DNA from: Sclerodactyla briareus
Taxonomy: Eukaryota > Echinodermata > Holothuroidea > Dendrochirotida > Sclerodactylidae
Length of the DNA stretch: 64,000 nucleotides
Reading direction: 5' to 3'
Assembly (NCBI GenBank): GCA_026419785.1
Contig: JAODTK010005021.1
Coordinates: 62,001-126,000 of the forward strand
Below, in pieces: positions 10,922 through 21,602 of this stretch. Position numbers and translations under genes: made by a program. Numbering within the stretch: the stretch's first letter is position 1; each line of letters starts with the position of its first letter. Under the pieces are notes generated by a model. That model had not been told where the DNA came from. It saw only the letters and a list, made by a program, of their open reading frames with translations, and searched no databases.

Positions 10922-13575
10922 ACAGTTTAATCAGCGCCTGTTGACTGCAGCGCCACGAGTAGGCCAGTAAACCGTTTCTAATGAACGCTTTTTGCATCGT
11001 GCCTCAGGACGGGAAGTGAAAACAGGTCTGGTTAACCTAACCAATACTGTTTGTCCTAAAAAATAATCCTCGTCAAAAGTAGGACCTCGGAATTGTGCGT
11101 CATGCCTGCGTCACTGGAATATCAGTAACAGGATACAGTCTGCCCGTGAGCACATTGGCATTTAGGAACTGAGGTCACCACAGATCAAGACTGAAAGAAA
11201 AGAACGGAACGAATGGAATTGATCTGGTTAACAACTTGTAGATACATCCCTGGAACGAAAAACATCCAGGTATTCATTCCTAGTAGGCTTAATGTAAGGG
11301 ATAGTAGAGTAAAGTATCGCAGCTAGGGACCTGGAGGGATTTTACGGAATTGCATACTATGCTAAAATTGAGGGGTGGTATATTATGAGTGATACTACCA
11401 GATCTATTATAGTTTGAGGGACCAAACATGAGTTAGACGAACATTAACATCGAAAGCAGTTTCCTTGAAAGCCAACGGTCATGTAACAGATTCGCTCTAA
11501 ACTAGCACAGGTGAGAAGGGCATGTCAAACCCCCAGACCCCACATTCCGTGGTTCCGATTATGTTGCCCTGTTGAGAATTTCAATTCACTTTTGGGGAAT
11601 CTGGGATTATGACCCGAGGCTCCCACAGACCATACACAGTCAATGTGTATTTTTTCGCCTTGATAAAGGAAAAAAAACGAAGATATTCCACTCAGAAAAC
11701 AAACGGGTTATTCTTCCGTTAGTTTGTGAACAATTTCACATCAACTTTGTAATTTGGGGGATCCTACAGTTCCCTCGCGTGTCACAAGGCAAATTTTTGG
11801 CAGAGAAAGTTAATATACTGCTATTGCACATCTGTTTCTGTTGAGACTACTAACAAAAAGGACCCTACATAGCCTACTATACCACGGAAAAAGTTGTTGT
11901 TGTAATACGTATTAGGTACAATGAACATTATACGGGAGGTACTGCGAGCCTTTTTAATGAGCATAAACTCCTCACTATAATTGATCTATATTACTATCGA
12001 TGAGGTATACTTTAATGATATAGTTATTATAACTTTATTACGCGTTACAGATATCACTTAAGCAATTCTTTCTCCAGAACAGTCCGAAAAAGGAATACAC
12101 GGTGCACTGAGGTCCCGCTACGGAAGAGCTGAAAACAATACTAACATATAACTATTTTGTTATATTTCCTCCGTCTCGATATTAATGAGTTTGCCTTTTC
12201 TTCTTTCTTTGATCGTTATCATCCAAATCAAATCCTTTTTACCTTAAGTTTAACCATAGAGCCGACTAGAGAGGTTTATATTCATTCCTGGTCCATCTAC
12301 CCCATCTATGCTCTAAAGTTATTGTTATATGTATCATGTATATTTCCACCAATTTGTAAGATATTATGTAACATATGTAAGTCTGCGGATTGTCTGAGGT
12401 TTTTAAACGGGACAAACAGCAATACACAAGATGTCTTACGTTGTCTGAATTCAAATTCGTTTTAGCTCAAGTTCCAACATAGAGACATGTTCTAATTCAT
12501 TGTAATATGTTTATAATTATGTAAATTATTATTATATAAGAATAATAAAAGAGAATAAATGAGAATACTGACAGGCACACCTGATTTTAAACAAAAACTA
12601 GCACTTCTGTGTACTGAGTCTGTATGCAAAGCATATAATCACAGTCAGACAAGAACAAATTCTTCTTAGTATCTGGACATGCAAGTTACAAATATCAAGG
12701 GATGTTAACCCCATTGTGGGTGGAGGTAGTACAAGATAAATTCGGATCTTTTAAATACAAAATCTCTGCGCAATCTCTGGAGATTGCGAACATCTCGCAA
12801 GAAGGTTCCAAGTGCAAGTACCAACTGTCACCTTTCGAAAATTGATCTAGGGTGCAAGGACAAGTGGAAACAATATAACTGGGTAATCTATACGTGTGGG
12901 TGGATGCCACGAGAGATCATTTGTATATACACCTGTTGCGCAGGGTGTCTTTCTGGAATAAAAAACGCTTCGCGAGTTGAGATGATTGTGTTAGCCTAGA
13001 TTTGTGGCTCGCTTTTCTTCGCGGCAATGACTTAATAGTATATGTGCCAGCGTGTGGTAATAGTAAAATAACCCTACACTTACGTCTCCGGCTGTCGGGC
13101 CGTGAACCATGAAGAATGATCAGCACAACACCATTCCAATGCAACGACAGTGTGTATGACAGGTAAACAGTCCAATAAGTGATTAGGATAGAAAACAACC
13201 GAACGAAATAATTCAACTTATGCTGGAGGCCACCAGCTGCCGCCTTCCAGGATGACATCACGTTGCAAGGTGGGAGAATGAACTGACCAGAAATACATTT
13301 CGAAAACGTTCCTGAAAAGCGGCGTGTTTTCCGAGCAGGGAAAGTGCGTCTGTCAGTCCAACCTGATTGTATTAGCCTAGATTCGCAGCTCGCGTTTCTT
13401 GTATGAGATTGAGTCGGTCACTGCGGGTGACGACGTACGGCGAGTTAATCTACTTCGGGAATTTCCACTTAGCATATCGTGACGTAATGGGGTTGCCCAC
13501 ACACCTACTTCTTCGACACGTCATCGTGTGTATGTTCGTTCAATACACGGAAGAAGTAACGTAAGGGAGCAAGCA
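10922..13575. other. Intergenic stretch without a recognised gene
   Basis: I see no protein family here. Frames of 90 and 102 codons (11572-11844, 12157-12465, both plus) lack recognisable motifs. A ~45-bp direct repeat built on TTAGCCTAGATT and GCTCGC occurs at about 12990-13020 and 13370-13400. The part at 12480-12560 is AT-rich. Confidence 0.5.
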
Positions 13576-13639
13576 ATTCTTTCAAATATGTTGTTGTTGA
13601 ATTTCTCCGAAAACAACAATCATCGAAGATAACAGTTTT

Positions 13640-13790
13640 TTTTTGTGTTTATGAGCCTTGTGTGTGTATGTCGTACCACTTTTGTCGTTATGAGTGGTGT
13701 GTGTGTGTATATGTGTGCGTGCGTGTGTGTGTGTGCGCGCACGCGTGTGTGGGTGTGAGTAGTTGGTGTGTGGTGTGTGTGGTGCCATAT
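13640..13790. repeat. (TG)n microsatellite
   Basis: A TG/GT-rich tract interrupted by CGCGCACGCG. The minus-strand frame across it is low-complexity Thr/His and is not a gene. Confidence 0.9.
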
Positions 13791-14097
13791 ATTTAATTAG
13801 ACATTCCTTGTACTGGTTGTGAGACGTGTGAGACGTGTCTAAATCAGTTTTCGAATTTGTTCCAATATGTCAAATGAATAGCTTGCCTCAGTTTCAGAAG
13901 TGCATTTGATCAGGAGGAAGCACGAGTCAACACCAGTATTGTGATGGACACCGAATGTTACTAGGAACTTCGGTATTATTATCAGTTACGGGACATTGAG
14001 CAATGTTTGATAGTAATGCCGGGCCAGTCCTGCAGAGTTTATTCTCGCTCTGAGAATCATCCTTGTTCGCAAAACTGTACTCCCAAAAATGTTGTTT

Positions 14098-14268
14098 GGA
14101 ATTTACACAACACTTTGTAACCAGCACACCTATCTCAGTGTTGTGTAAGGAACTCACACAACATTGTGTGGAGGTGATGTAAAAAAAAAATGGCATAATA
14201 GACACAATGATTGTGTATCTAACACAACACCGGGATAGGTGTGCCCGTCACACAACATCTTGAGGAGA
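14098..14268. mobile_element. Palindromic MITE-like element, copy 2
   Basis: Left arm TTTACACAACACTTTGTAA plus AGCACACCTATCTCAGTGTTG is mirrored on the right by CAACACCGGGATAGGTGTGC and CACACAACATCTTGAG. It aligns with the reverse complement of 3551-3720. No coding capacity. Confidence 0.7.
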
Positions 14269-14550
14269 GGGCGATTTTTTCACAACTATGCCAAATCTTC
14301 TGGATTCCTAGTTCATCTACAGTCTGAGCGAGCTCGTGCTAGGAGGGTCAGTGATCATACATTGCTGAGGAGTTCCTACGTGCAGAGTTTGATGATCAAC
14401 TTCATCAGAACTCGTAGTCTACGTACCTACGATTTCGTTTGTGATTTCGTAAGTGGATCTATCACGGCACGGGGGGCGTGACAGAAAATGAACCGGAATA
14501 TCTAAGCAGTTCAATTAAATGTAGGATAATTGCACGTAACCTACATTAGT

Positions 14551-15104
14551 CCATGAGCTCGGAGGACCCCGAGCACCCCACCCCAGACTCTCCGTGCGTG
14601 GTATCATTTTGACCGGGGGACCCGTCTGAACAATAGTTTGCATGTTACCATGAAAAATGTTGGGATGAACTTGCACAGCGGCCATTTTCCAAAATGGCCG
14701 CCGTTTGGGACTGTTTCCACCCCATATCACAAACATCGAAGGCTATAAAGCTGTGATTTTTGGTTTTTCAAAGGTTTTCTGGTCAAGAAATCTAGTATAA
14801 GAAAAGGGAGTACATTGTTCATTGGGCTTGCTGTGGCGACATTTGAAATTCAAAATGGCCGCCAAAGTGAGAAAAAATGGCAAATATGCGGAAAACCAAA
14901 AGAAAATATGCAATATCGGGTATTAATTCGTTTGATGTCTAGTTCCCATAAACCATTAAGATCATTCGCAATATGTGGTGCTGTACCACTTTGAAAGTCT
15001 AGAATGGCCACCAAAATAATGACCACCAAAAATGCGGCAGAGAACAAAAAAAATGACATAAATGCAGGAAATACATTCAAAATATGCACATTTGGGCAAC
15101 AATC
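14551..15104 (+). repeat. Left long terminal inverted repeat
   Basis: About 554 bp, imperfectly complementary to 19531-20107. It carries several copies of an AAAATGGCCGCC-like motif (around 14690-14700, 14852-14863, and degenerate near 15003), which reads as a subterminal array of possible transposase-binding sites. Short frames across it have no family. Confidence 0.85.
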
Positions 15105-18100
15105 AATTAGTTTTTCTACGGTGAATTGTTGCTAAACACTCAAGACAGGGTGGTAACATTGCTAAGTCCACGTTGCGACCAAGGCGCAATTCGGATGACG
15201 AGCGCTGCTCGTGATGAGGGTGAACCGGAGTTTATATCGCTTGTGAATCTGAGGACCAGAGAGTGCACAAGTGAATTATTCCAGGCAGCAAACAGTTCGT
15301 CTGTAAACTTGCCCATTCACGTCCAAGCTCTGTAAGGATGGTATGGAATTTTGTTAGCTTTTGCATCGTGTTGATTGGCTTCACTTTCCCTTTTCTCGGA
15401 AGGGCGCTTGGTCGTATCAACAATGGTAAATGCATCTTAACAACACAGATGGTGACCGTGAGGCTAACACAAAGTGGAAAAAATGATGAAAGAAGAATAT
15501 GTCTGGGGTGTGGGTGTGTACTCGTGCATACTCAGAGCTGTTCTGAGCAGATTTCAGTACATGATTTTTTTTTCGTGTATATGTTTCTTCCTGATGGATA
15601 AAACAGGCAGGAATTTTTCTGGTGTGGTGCCATCACTGCGAGCAGAATGCGGAGCCGTAGACACAGCTACAACCTTAACTTGAGTTGGAACAGTGACGAG
15701 AGTCGTCTGAGCTCCAAAACCATCAGGATCACCCGTATCAGTTGCTGCTTGTTTTCGTCGTCCGTAAGGAAGAATTACCAGTCAAATGGTCTCTTATTCT
15801 TGCCCCCAAGATGAGTTCTCTGAGCATCCTCGTGCTTGTCTTTCTAACGCCTTTTAATGGAGGTTCCATTGTACATGTCAGTGCTGAATCTCATGTTCGA
15901 ATGACTTTGGCATGGTGTCACGAACACTTGCAGCTGTTTCAATGGCGTCAACAGGTGGGGGACGGAGGGGGGGGGGGGCATGTCCTCACAATGCTCCCCC
16001 ATTGCTTTAACATTTTCACACAGTGAAATTTGAAAATGTGTGACGCTCATGGATGATCTCCTTGAAATTGCAGGATGTCACGCATGCAGTTAGAAACATG
16101 GCATATTGCCATTACAATGATAACAGTGGCATCAGGAAGGTGGAACTGGTGCTCATTTAACTATTTCTTGAATGTGATGGCATTCCTCGGCTTTGGGAGT
16201 TACTGCCAGGACCCATCGCAGTTCCTATGCTGTACGGTAAGGAGTGAGAGGTACTTCATGACATCCTCTAGTTCAATCATATTACTGTCTGGGACTTCAC
16301 AGGTAGTTGAAAAGCTACGCTTTTTGGATTTTGTAATCAAAACTTTATTGACATGTATTGATCAGAACAAACATTATGTGTGTTACGTAAAGTGAGCAAG
16401 TTCATTTTCTTCAGAGGTCAAGAAACCATCTACCTTCTCTAGCCGTTCACGAATGACATCTCCTTTGACTCGTACCCAGCATGATCAGCCTCCCATGACA
16501 TCATCCGTTATTTCAGGTGATGCAGAAGCACCGATAAAAAGGAATATAAATCCCTTGTCAGTTAAAATCGAACGGTTCATGTAGCTGTTATGGCATCCAT
16601 AGGTTTGTACTTCTTGTTCACTCTTGTTCACTTAGGCAGTTCGGAGATTCTGTGTTGTCGACTCTTTGCTCGGACAACATATATGACATAGAGATGGTAA
16701 TATAAACTGGTAACTGGTAAATCTCTTAGTTGTGGACCAATTCTGTAGTCCTGCACCACATCCAACAGCACCACCATGTGACTTGCAAGCTTCATAACGT
16801 CTCGTCAATCGTGTTAGAGATTGCCAGGAATCATAAATCGGAGCAACATTGAGTCACCTCCCTCAAGTAGCTCTATAAGGATGGTATGGAATTTTGTTAG
16901 CTTTTGCATCGTGTTGATTGGCTTCACTTCCCTTTTCCTCGGAGGCGCTGGTCGTATCACAATGTGTAAATGGCATCTTACACCAAGATGGTGACCGATG
17001 AAGGCTAACACACAGGGAAAAATTATGAAAGAGATATCACTGTGGGGTGTTACCGTGCATACTCATAGCCGTTCCTGAGAATAATTTCAGTACATTGATT
17101 TTTCGTTGTATTTTTTTTTTTTCGGTTCTTCCTGAGTGGAAACAGGACAGAATTTCTTCTTGGTGGTTGGTGCCATCCACTTCGAGCAAGAATGGCGGAG
17201 CCCTAGAACAGATAAACTTAAAGTGCTTGGAACAGTGAAGCGAAGTCGTCTGAGCTCCAAACACTCAGGATCACCCGTATCAGTTGCTGCTTGTTTTCGT
17301 CGTTCGTAAGGAAGACTTACCAGTCAAATGGTCTCTTATTCTTTTCCCCTCTATGATGAGCTTCTCGCTGCATCCTCTTCTTTGTCTTTCTAACGCCCTT
17401 TATTGAGGTTCCATTGTGTACATGTCCATTGCTGAATATCATGTCGACTGACTTTGGATGGTGTCACTCGAACACTTGCAGCTGATCTCATGGGCGTCAC
17501 CGTGGGGGACGGATGGGGGGGGCATGTCCTCCATGCTCCATGACTTTAACATTTTCACACAGTGAAATTTTGAAAATGTGGTGACGCTCATGGATGATCT
17601 CCTTGAAATTGCCAGGTATGTCCACGCATGCAGTAGAACATCGCATTGCCATCTACAATGATAACAGTGGCATCAGGAGGTGGAAAATGAGGATCATTAA
17701 CTATTTCGTGATGTGATGGCATTCCTCGGCTTGGGGAGTTACTGCCAGGTACCCATCAGCAGTCCTGTGCTGTACGGTACAGGAGTAGAGAATACTTCAT
17801 GACATCCTCTAGTTCAATCATATTACTTTCCTGGGACTTCACAGGTAGTTGAAAAGCTACGCTTCTTTGATTTTTGTATTCAACAACGTATCTTGACATG
17901 TCTTGATCCGAACAACATTATGTGTGTTACGTAAAGTGAGCAAGTTCATCTTCTTCAGAGGCTCGAAGAACCATCACCTCTTAGCCGTTCACGAATGAAC
18001 ATCGACTTTGACTCCGTACCAGCATGATCAGCTCCCATGACATCATCCGTTATTTCAGGTGATGCAGAAAACCGATAAAAGACTATACAACTTCTCCTTG

Positions 18101-19187
18101 TCAGTAAAATCGAACGGGGTTAATGTAGCGTTTATGGCATCATAGTTTTCTGTACTCTTTGTTCACTCTTGTCACTTCGGCAGTTCGGAGATCTCTGGGT
18201 TGTCGACTTCCTTTGGACTCGGGACAACAATCTGCCATAGAGATGGTAACTATAACTGTGGTAATTGGTAAACTCTCTTAGTTGTTGACCAATATGTTAG
18301 TCCTGCACCACATCCAACAGCACCAACATGTGACTTGACACGCTTCATCAACGTCTCTTCAATCGTGTTATCGATTGCCAGGAATCATAAATCGAGCCAA
18401 CATTGAAGGCACCTCCCTCAAGTAGCTATATAAGGATGGTATGATTTGTGGCTTTGCATCGTGTTGATTGGCTTCACTTTCCCTTTTCTCGGAAGGCGCT
18501 GGTCGTATCACAATGTGTAAATGCATCTTACAAACAAGATGGTGACTTTGTTGCACCTGGGTGTGTGGTTCCACATGGCTAGAAACACGGAGAAACATGT
18601 CAAATAGCGAGGATAATGTGGCCATCGAAACTGAAGAATAGGACCTGAACTCCTATAACAGACACTCAGTGTAAAAAATAAAGTTGTTCGTCTTCACAGC
18701 CTGGATTAGCTCCAGAACTAACCAGATGTGGTCCATGTATGACAACCACAACTATGCCGTCTTCCATAGCTTTCCACCTCTCACCTCTCCTTGAACTTTG
18801 CGATCCATCATGAGAGTTGTATTCCATCATCTTCTATGCCCGCAGTTCATCGTCGACTGGGATGGTGTCTCCAGAATGCCCTGCATCAACGACTTTGACT
18901 CTTCACGCAGGATGTCTGTCAAATTGGGTTTCACTTCATTAGCCCCATATATGCAGTGTCAGGTAACCGCTCGAGGACCTCTAGCACTGTCTCACATACC
19001 ATAGCTCTTCTGTACTGCTTACCAGCCAACACCCACGTGGAGATCCAGATGATATCAACCCTGCCTCAATCATTATATCAGCTAACCCAGTGCCGTTCAT
19101 CTTCTTAGAAGCATTTTCAGGTACGCACATACGACATGAAAAGCTTCCAATCATTAGGATGTGCTTCTCACAGCGAACATGCCACAA
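15103..19187 (-). pseudogene. Broken gene of a large FEN-nuclease-like transposon family
   Basis: Reading the minus strand N to C across frames: 19187-18981 has GTGLADIMIEAGLISSGS and a Tyr-rich continuation; 18960-18850 has PNLTDILREESKSLMQGI; 18785-18665 has a YMDHIWLVLELIQAVKTNN segment; 18650-18540 has FFSFDGH and a Thr-His-Pro-Gly end; 18530-18483 has DAFTHCDTTSAFREKG. Two ~1.55-kb units then repeat the middle of the protein: FMIPGN, IIVDGNA, DMYNGTSIK with ERQARGC, DENKQQLIRV, and HTPDIFF. The last part has KVKPINTMQKLTKFHTIL, LPPCLECL and a stop at 15103-15105. This order matches a family of very large uncharacterised invertebrate proteins whose GCDTTSA.KGIGK region resembles the DNA-binding turn of FEN/XPG nucleases. 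Frames break repeatedly, so no product is expected. Family membership is firm from motifs; the nuclease role is inference. Confidence 0.8.
15330..18540. repeat. Internal ~1.55-kb tandem duplication, two copies plus a partial third
   Basis: The marker GGATGGTATGGAATTTTGTT (shorter in the third copy) occurs at about 15337, 16877 and 18432, a spacing of about 1,540-1,555 bp. Unit 1 and unit 2 align end to end with scattered one-base indels. The third unit stops after about 115 bp, where it joins the FFSFDGH part of the gene. In protein order each unit starts with the CDTTSAF...KFHTIL piece and jumps back to FMIPGN, so the junction lies inside the reading frame. This could be a real rearrangement or a read/assembly artefact. 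Confidence 0.9.
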
Positions 19188-19529
19188 TGCACGCCTGTAA
19201 GCCTAGGCCTATGAGATGCACACACACTCAATGAGAATCATTGTTAGGCTAGGTTAGGCTATAGCCTAGTCTTTGTCGTTCCCAAAATCTTCAGAAAAAT
19301 TAACCTCTTAGAAGAATAAAACTTGCAGAGGAATAAACACAGACACATTGATGCTGCCCAATTGGGCATATTTTGTATGTATTTAACTGCATATTATGTC
19401 ATTTTATCTGTTCCGGCGGCCATTTTGGTGGTAATTTTCCGGCAAGCCATCTTGAATTTTCGGAAATGTTGTAACAGTTCCCAAAATTGTTAGGAGTAAC
19501 TTCTAATAATAACTAGGAATGAAGAACAC

Positions 19530-20107
19530 ATGATTGTTGCCCAATTGTGATATTTGATGTATTGGCCTGCATATCGATGTTCATTCTATTTGTCTTCCCG
19601 CATATTGGTAGCCATTTGGCGGGCCGATTTTGGATTTTCAAAGTGTTTATAGCACCATATATTGCAAATGAGTCTTAGGGGTATGGAACCCATGCAATCA
19701 ACTAATTCATACCCATTTGGCATATTTCTTTGGATTTCTGCATATCTTTCTTGCGATTTCTCACTTTGGGCGGCCCAAAAATTTTTTCGGCGGCCATTTC
19801 GAATTTCAAATGGCCGCCACAGCACAGCACAATGAACCAATAGTAATGCCCTTGTTCTCACTAGATTCATTGACCCAGAAAACCTATAAGAGACCGAAAT
19901 TTCAGCTTTACAGCCTTCGATGTTGTGATTGGCGTGAAAACAGTCCAAAACAGCGGGCACCACATGTGGAAAAATGGCGGCTGTGCAGAGTTACCCCAAA
20001 ATTTTAGATGTAACATGCCAAATATTGTCGGAGGGTCCCCAGGACCAAAATGATACCAACTCACGGAGAGTATGGGGTGGGGGTGCACGGGGGGTCATCT
20101 AGTCATG
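19530..20107 (-). repeat. Right long terminal inverted repeat
   Basis: Complementary to 14551-15104, with GGCGGCCATTTCGAATTTCAAA, AAATGGCGGCTGTGCAGAG and GGTCCCCAGGACCAAAATGA as anchors. The inner edge is repeated once more: the block at 19330-19450 (TGCCCAATTGGGCATATTT ... GGCGGCCATTTTGGTGG) is a direct, diverged copy of 19520-19640, so this arm carries an extra subterminal repeat. Confidence 0.85.
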
Positions 20108-20109
20108 GA

Positions 20110-21600
20110 TACATACTTCTTCTTTGGTTTACGTTAATGTCAATTATTGTAGGTGCCATGAATCAGGTTTGTATGATCGTTGTGGTTCACTTTAAGTGTA
20201 GAATCCTAGTGAAAATTCACTCAGCTGTTTATTTATGTCCCGATTTATACAGAGGGGAATCTAAATCTCAGAAAGACCAATTTCACGTCAAAAAAAAAAC
20301 ATGCCAGCAAGGCATTAATGAAGATCGTATACTGTGCTGCTATTCTACCTCGTAACCCGGTAATAAACGTATCGTATAGAATCTATTGAAGTGGATTTTC
20401 ATCAACTTTCCTTTCCAGAGTCTCATGAATGTTTTGCTCAATATCGAGTTGCAAAGAGTGCATTTTGTTTGTGGCTCGGTATACGGCTCGGCTGCCTTAT
20501 CCTTACCCTCGAAGTCACATAAAAAGGACTATTCAAATAAAAGTGCTAGTATTTATTTTCTGATTTTCGTCTATAGCGGAGTTCTTTATTTGGTGGTTCT
20601 TTCCATCATTACTGTTCATGAGACTTCTTCTGGATAGCCATCTAGGTTGATTTTCAAATGTTCCATTTCCATCTCTGCTTAGTTCAACTATGCTTCCTCT
20701 GTCTTTCCTCTTGTTTCGAAGATTCCTATACTCATCAGAGTCTGCTACGCACACCGGTTGTAAAGTTACGGTACGCCTAGTTGATAATGCTAAAAGATTG
20801 ATGTCTTCTGTCGGAATTTAACTATCCACTGAGAGGAAAGACTTGGGGCGCGTCACTGACAGCGTGTTTAAAATAGATAGGTATCATGTGACAGTTTGAT
20901 TGATGTTAGTTTGGAGGGCAACACACTTTAAATTTCCATATAGGCTATTGATTGGTGTCTGTTTTTTGTTTGATACTAATCCGCGGTATAAACCGTGACC
21001 CTTATTAGCATTTCGAAAAGAGCTCCTGAAAAATAAAACATTAGACGAAACATTTTCATAACACTTCAACAACGTTTTGTGTGCCCTGGTTATTCCTATA
21101 GGCGTAATCTACGCTTGTCGCTCAGCACAAGTCTGAAAAAGTAGGTCTGAATATTACTCTTCTACGCTGTTATTCTGGTCGGACATCGTTACGAGGAGCA
21201 ACATAAACCATTTCCCAGTAGCTTTCCCAGTTGTTCCAGCCCCGCAACTCGTTTCGTTATCATACATTGCTGACAAAACAAACCAAAATGAAGGGGAACG
21301 ATTTTCATGTTCGATGTAGACTATAACATGACGCGTACATTCAAGCGCATTGGGCTATATGGTGGCACTTTCATTCACCATCACTACAAACCCTCAATTC
21401 TAATTCCACCACACCCGTTATTCATCAGAGGACAATATAACCTGATACTATTCCCCCATAATACCGTGTGTAATATTCATTCGATCTGTCAGTATAAACA
21501 CAGCGTGCCTGTTTTTGTTTTTTTTTTACCTCACATACGTCATCCTGGCTTCCTAGCAAGGACTTTTGTTTTTTCCATGTCGGTGATATTTCTGCCGATC
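20110..21600. other. Intergenic stretch without a recognised gene
   Basis: Frames up to 118 codons (21307-21663 plus, ending inside the duplication) have no motif I recognise. No clear repeat structure apart from homopolymer runs. Confidence 0.5.
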
Positions 21601-21602
21601 AA

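Larger units (their letters stand above)
14551..20107 (-). mobile_element. DNA-transposon-like element with long inverted repeats
   Basis: Two arms in inverted orientation, 14551-15104 and 19531-20107, flank a minus-strand pseudogene at 15103-19187. The outer ends match (CCATGAGCTCGGAGGACCCC against the complement of GGGGTCATCTAGTCATGG), as do the middle blocks (CTCTCCGTG...GGTATCATTTT) and the inner ends (GGGCAACAATCA against TGATTGTTGCCC). The gene's stop codon abuts the inner end of the left arm. This arrangement argues that arms and gene form one mobile unit. I could not define a target-site duplication. An FEN/XPG-like nuclease module has been reported for the Academ superfamily; whether this belongs there is inference. 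Confidence 0.75.

Noticed and set aside
10472..10930. 152-codon frame
   Set aside because: It is a translation of the ~89-bp tandem repeat and shifts frame between units.
13582..13788. Thr/His-rich minus-strand frame
   Set aside because: Artefact of the TG microsatellite.
15844..16140. Initial thought of a Harbinger/PIF transposase on the minus strand
   Set aside because: The residues fit the DGNA...DMYxxTSIK...ENKQQ family in order, and no Harbinger DDE motif was present.
19235..19272. TTAGGCTAGGTTAGGCTA suggestive of telomeric repeats
   Set aside because: Only two imperfect units next to a short palindrome; too little for a telomere remnant.
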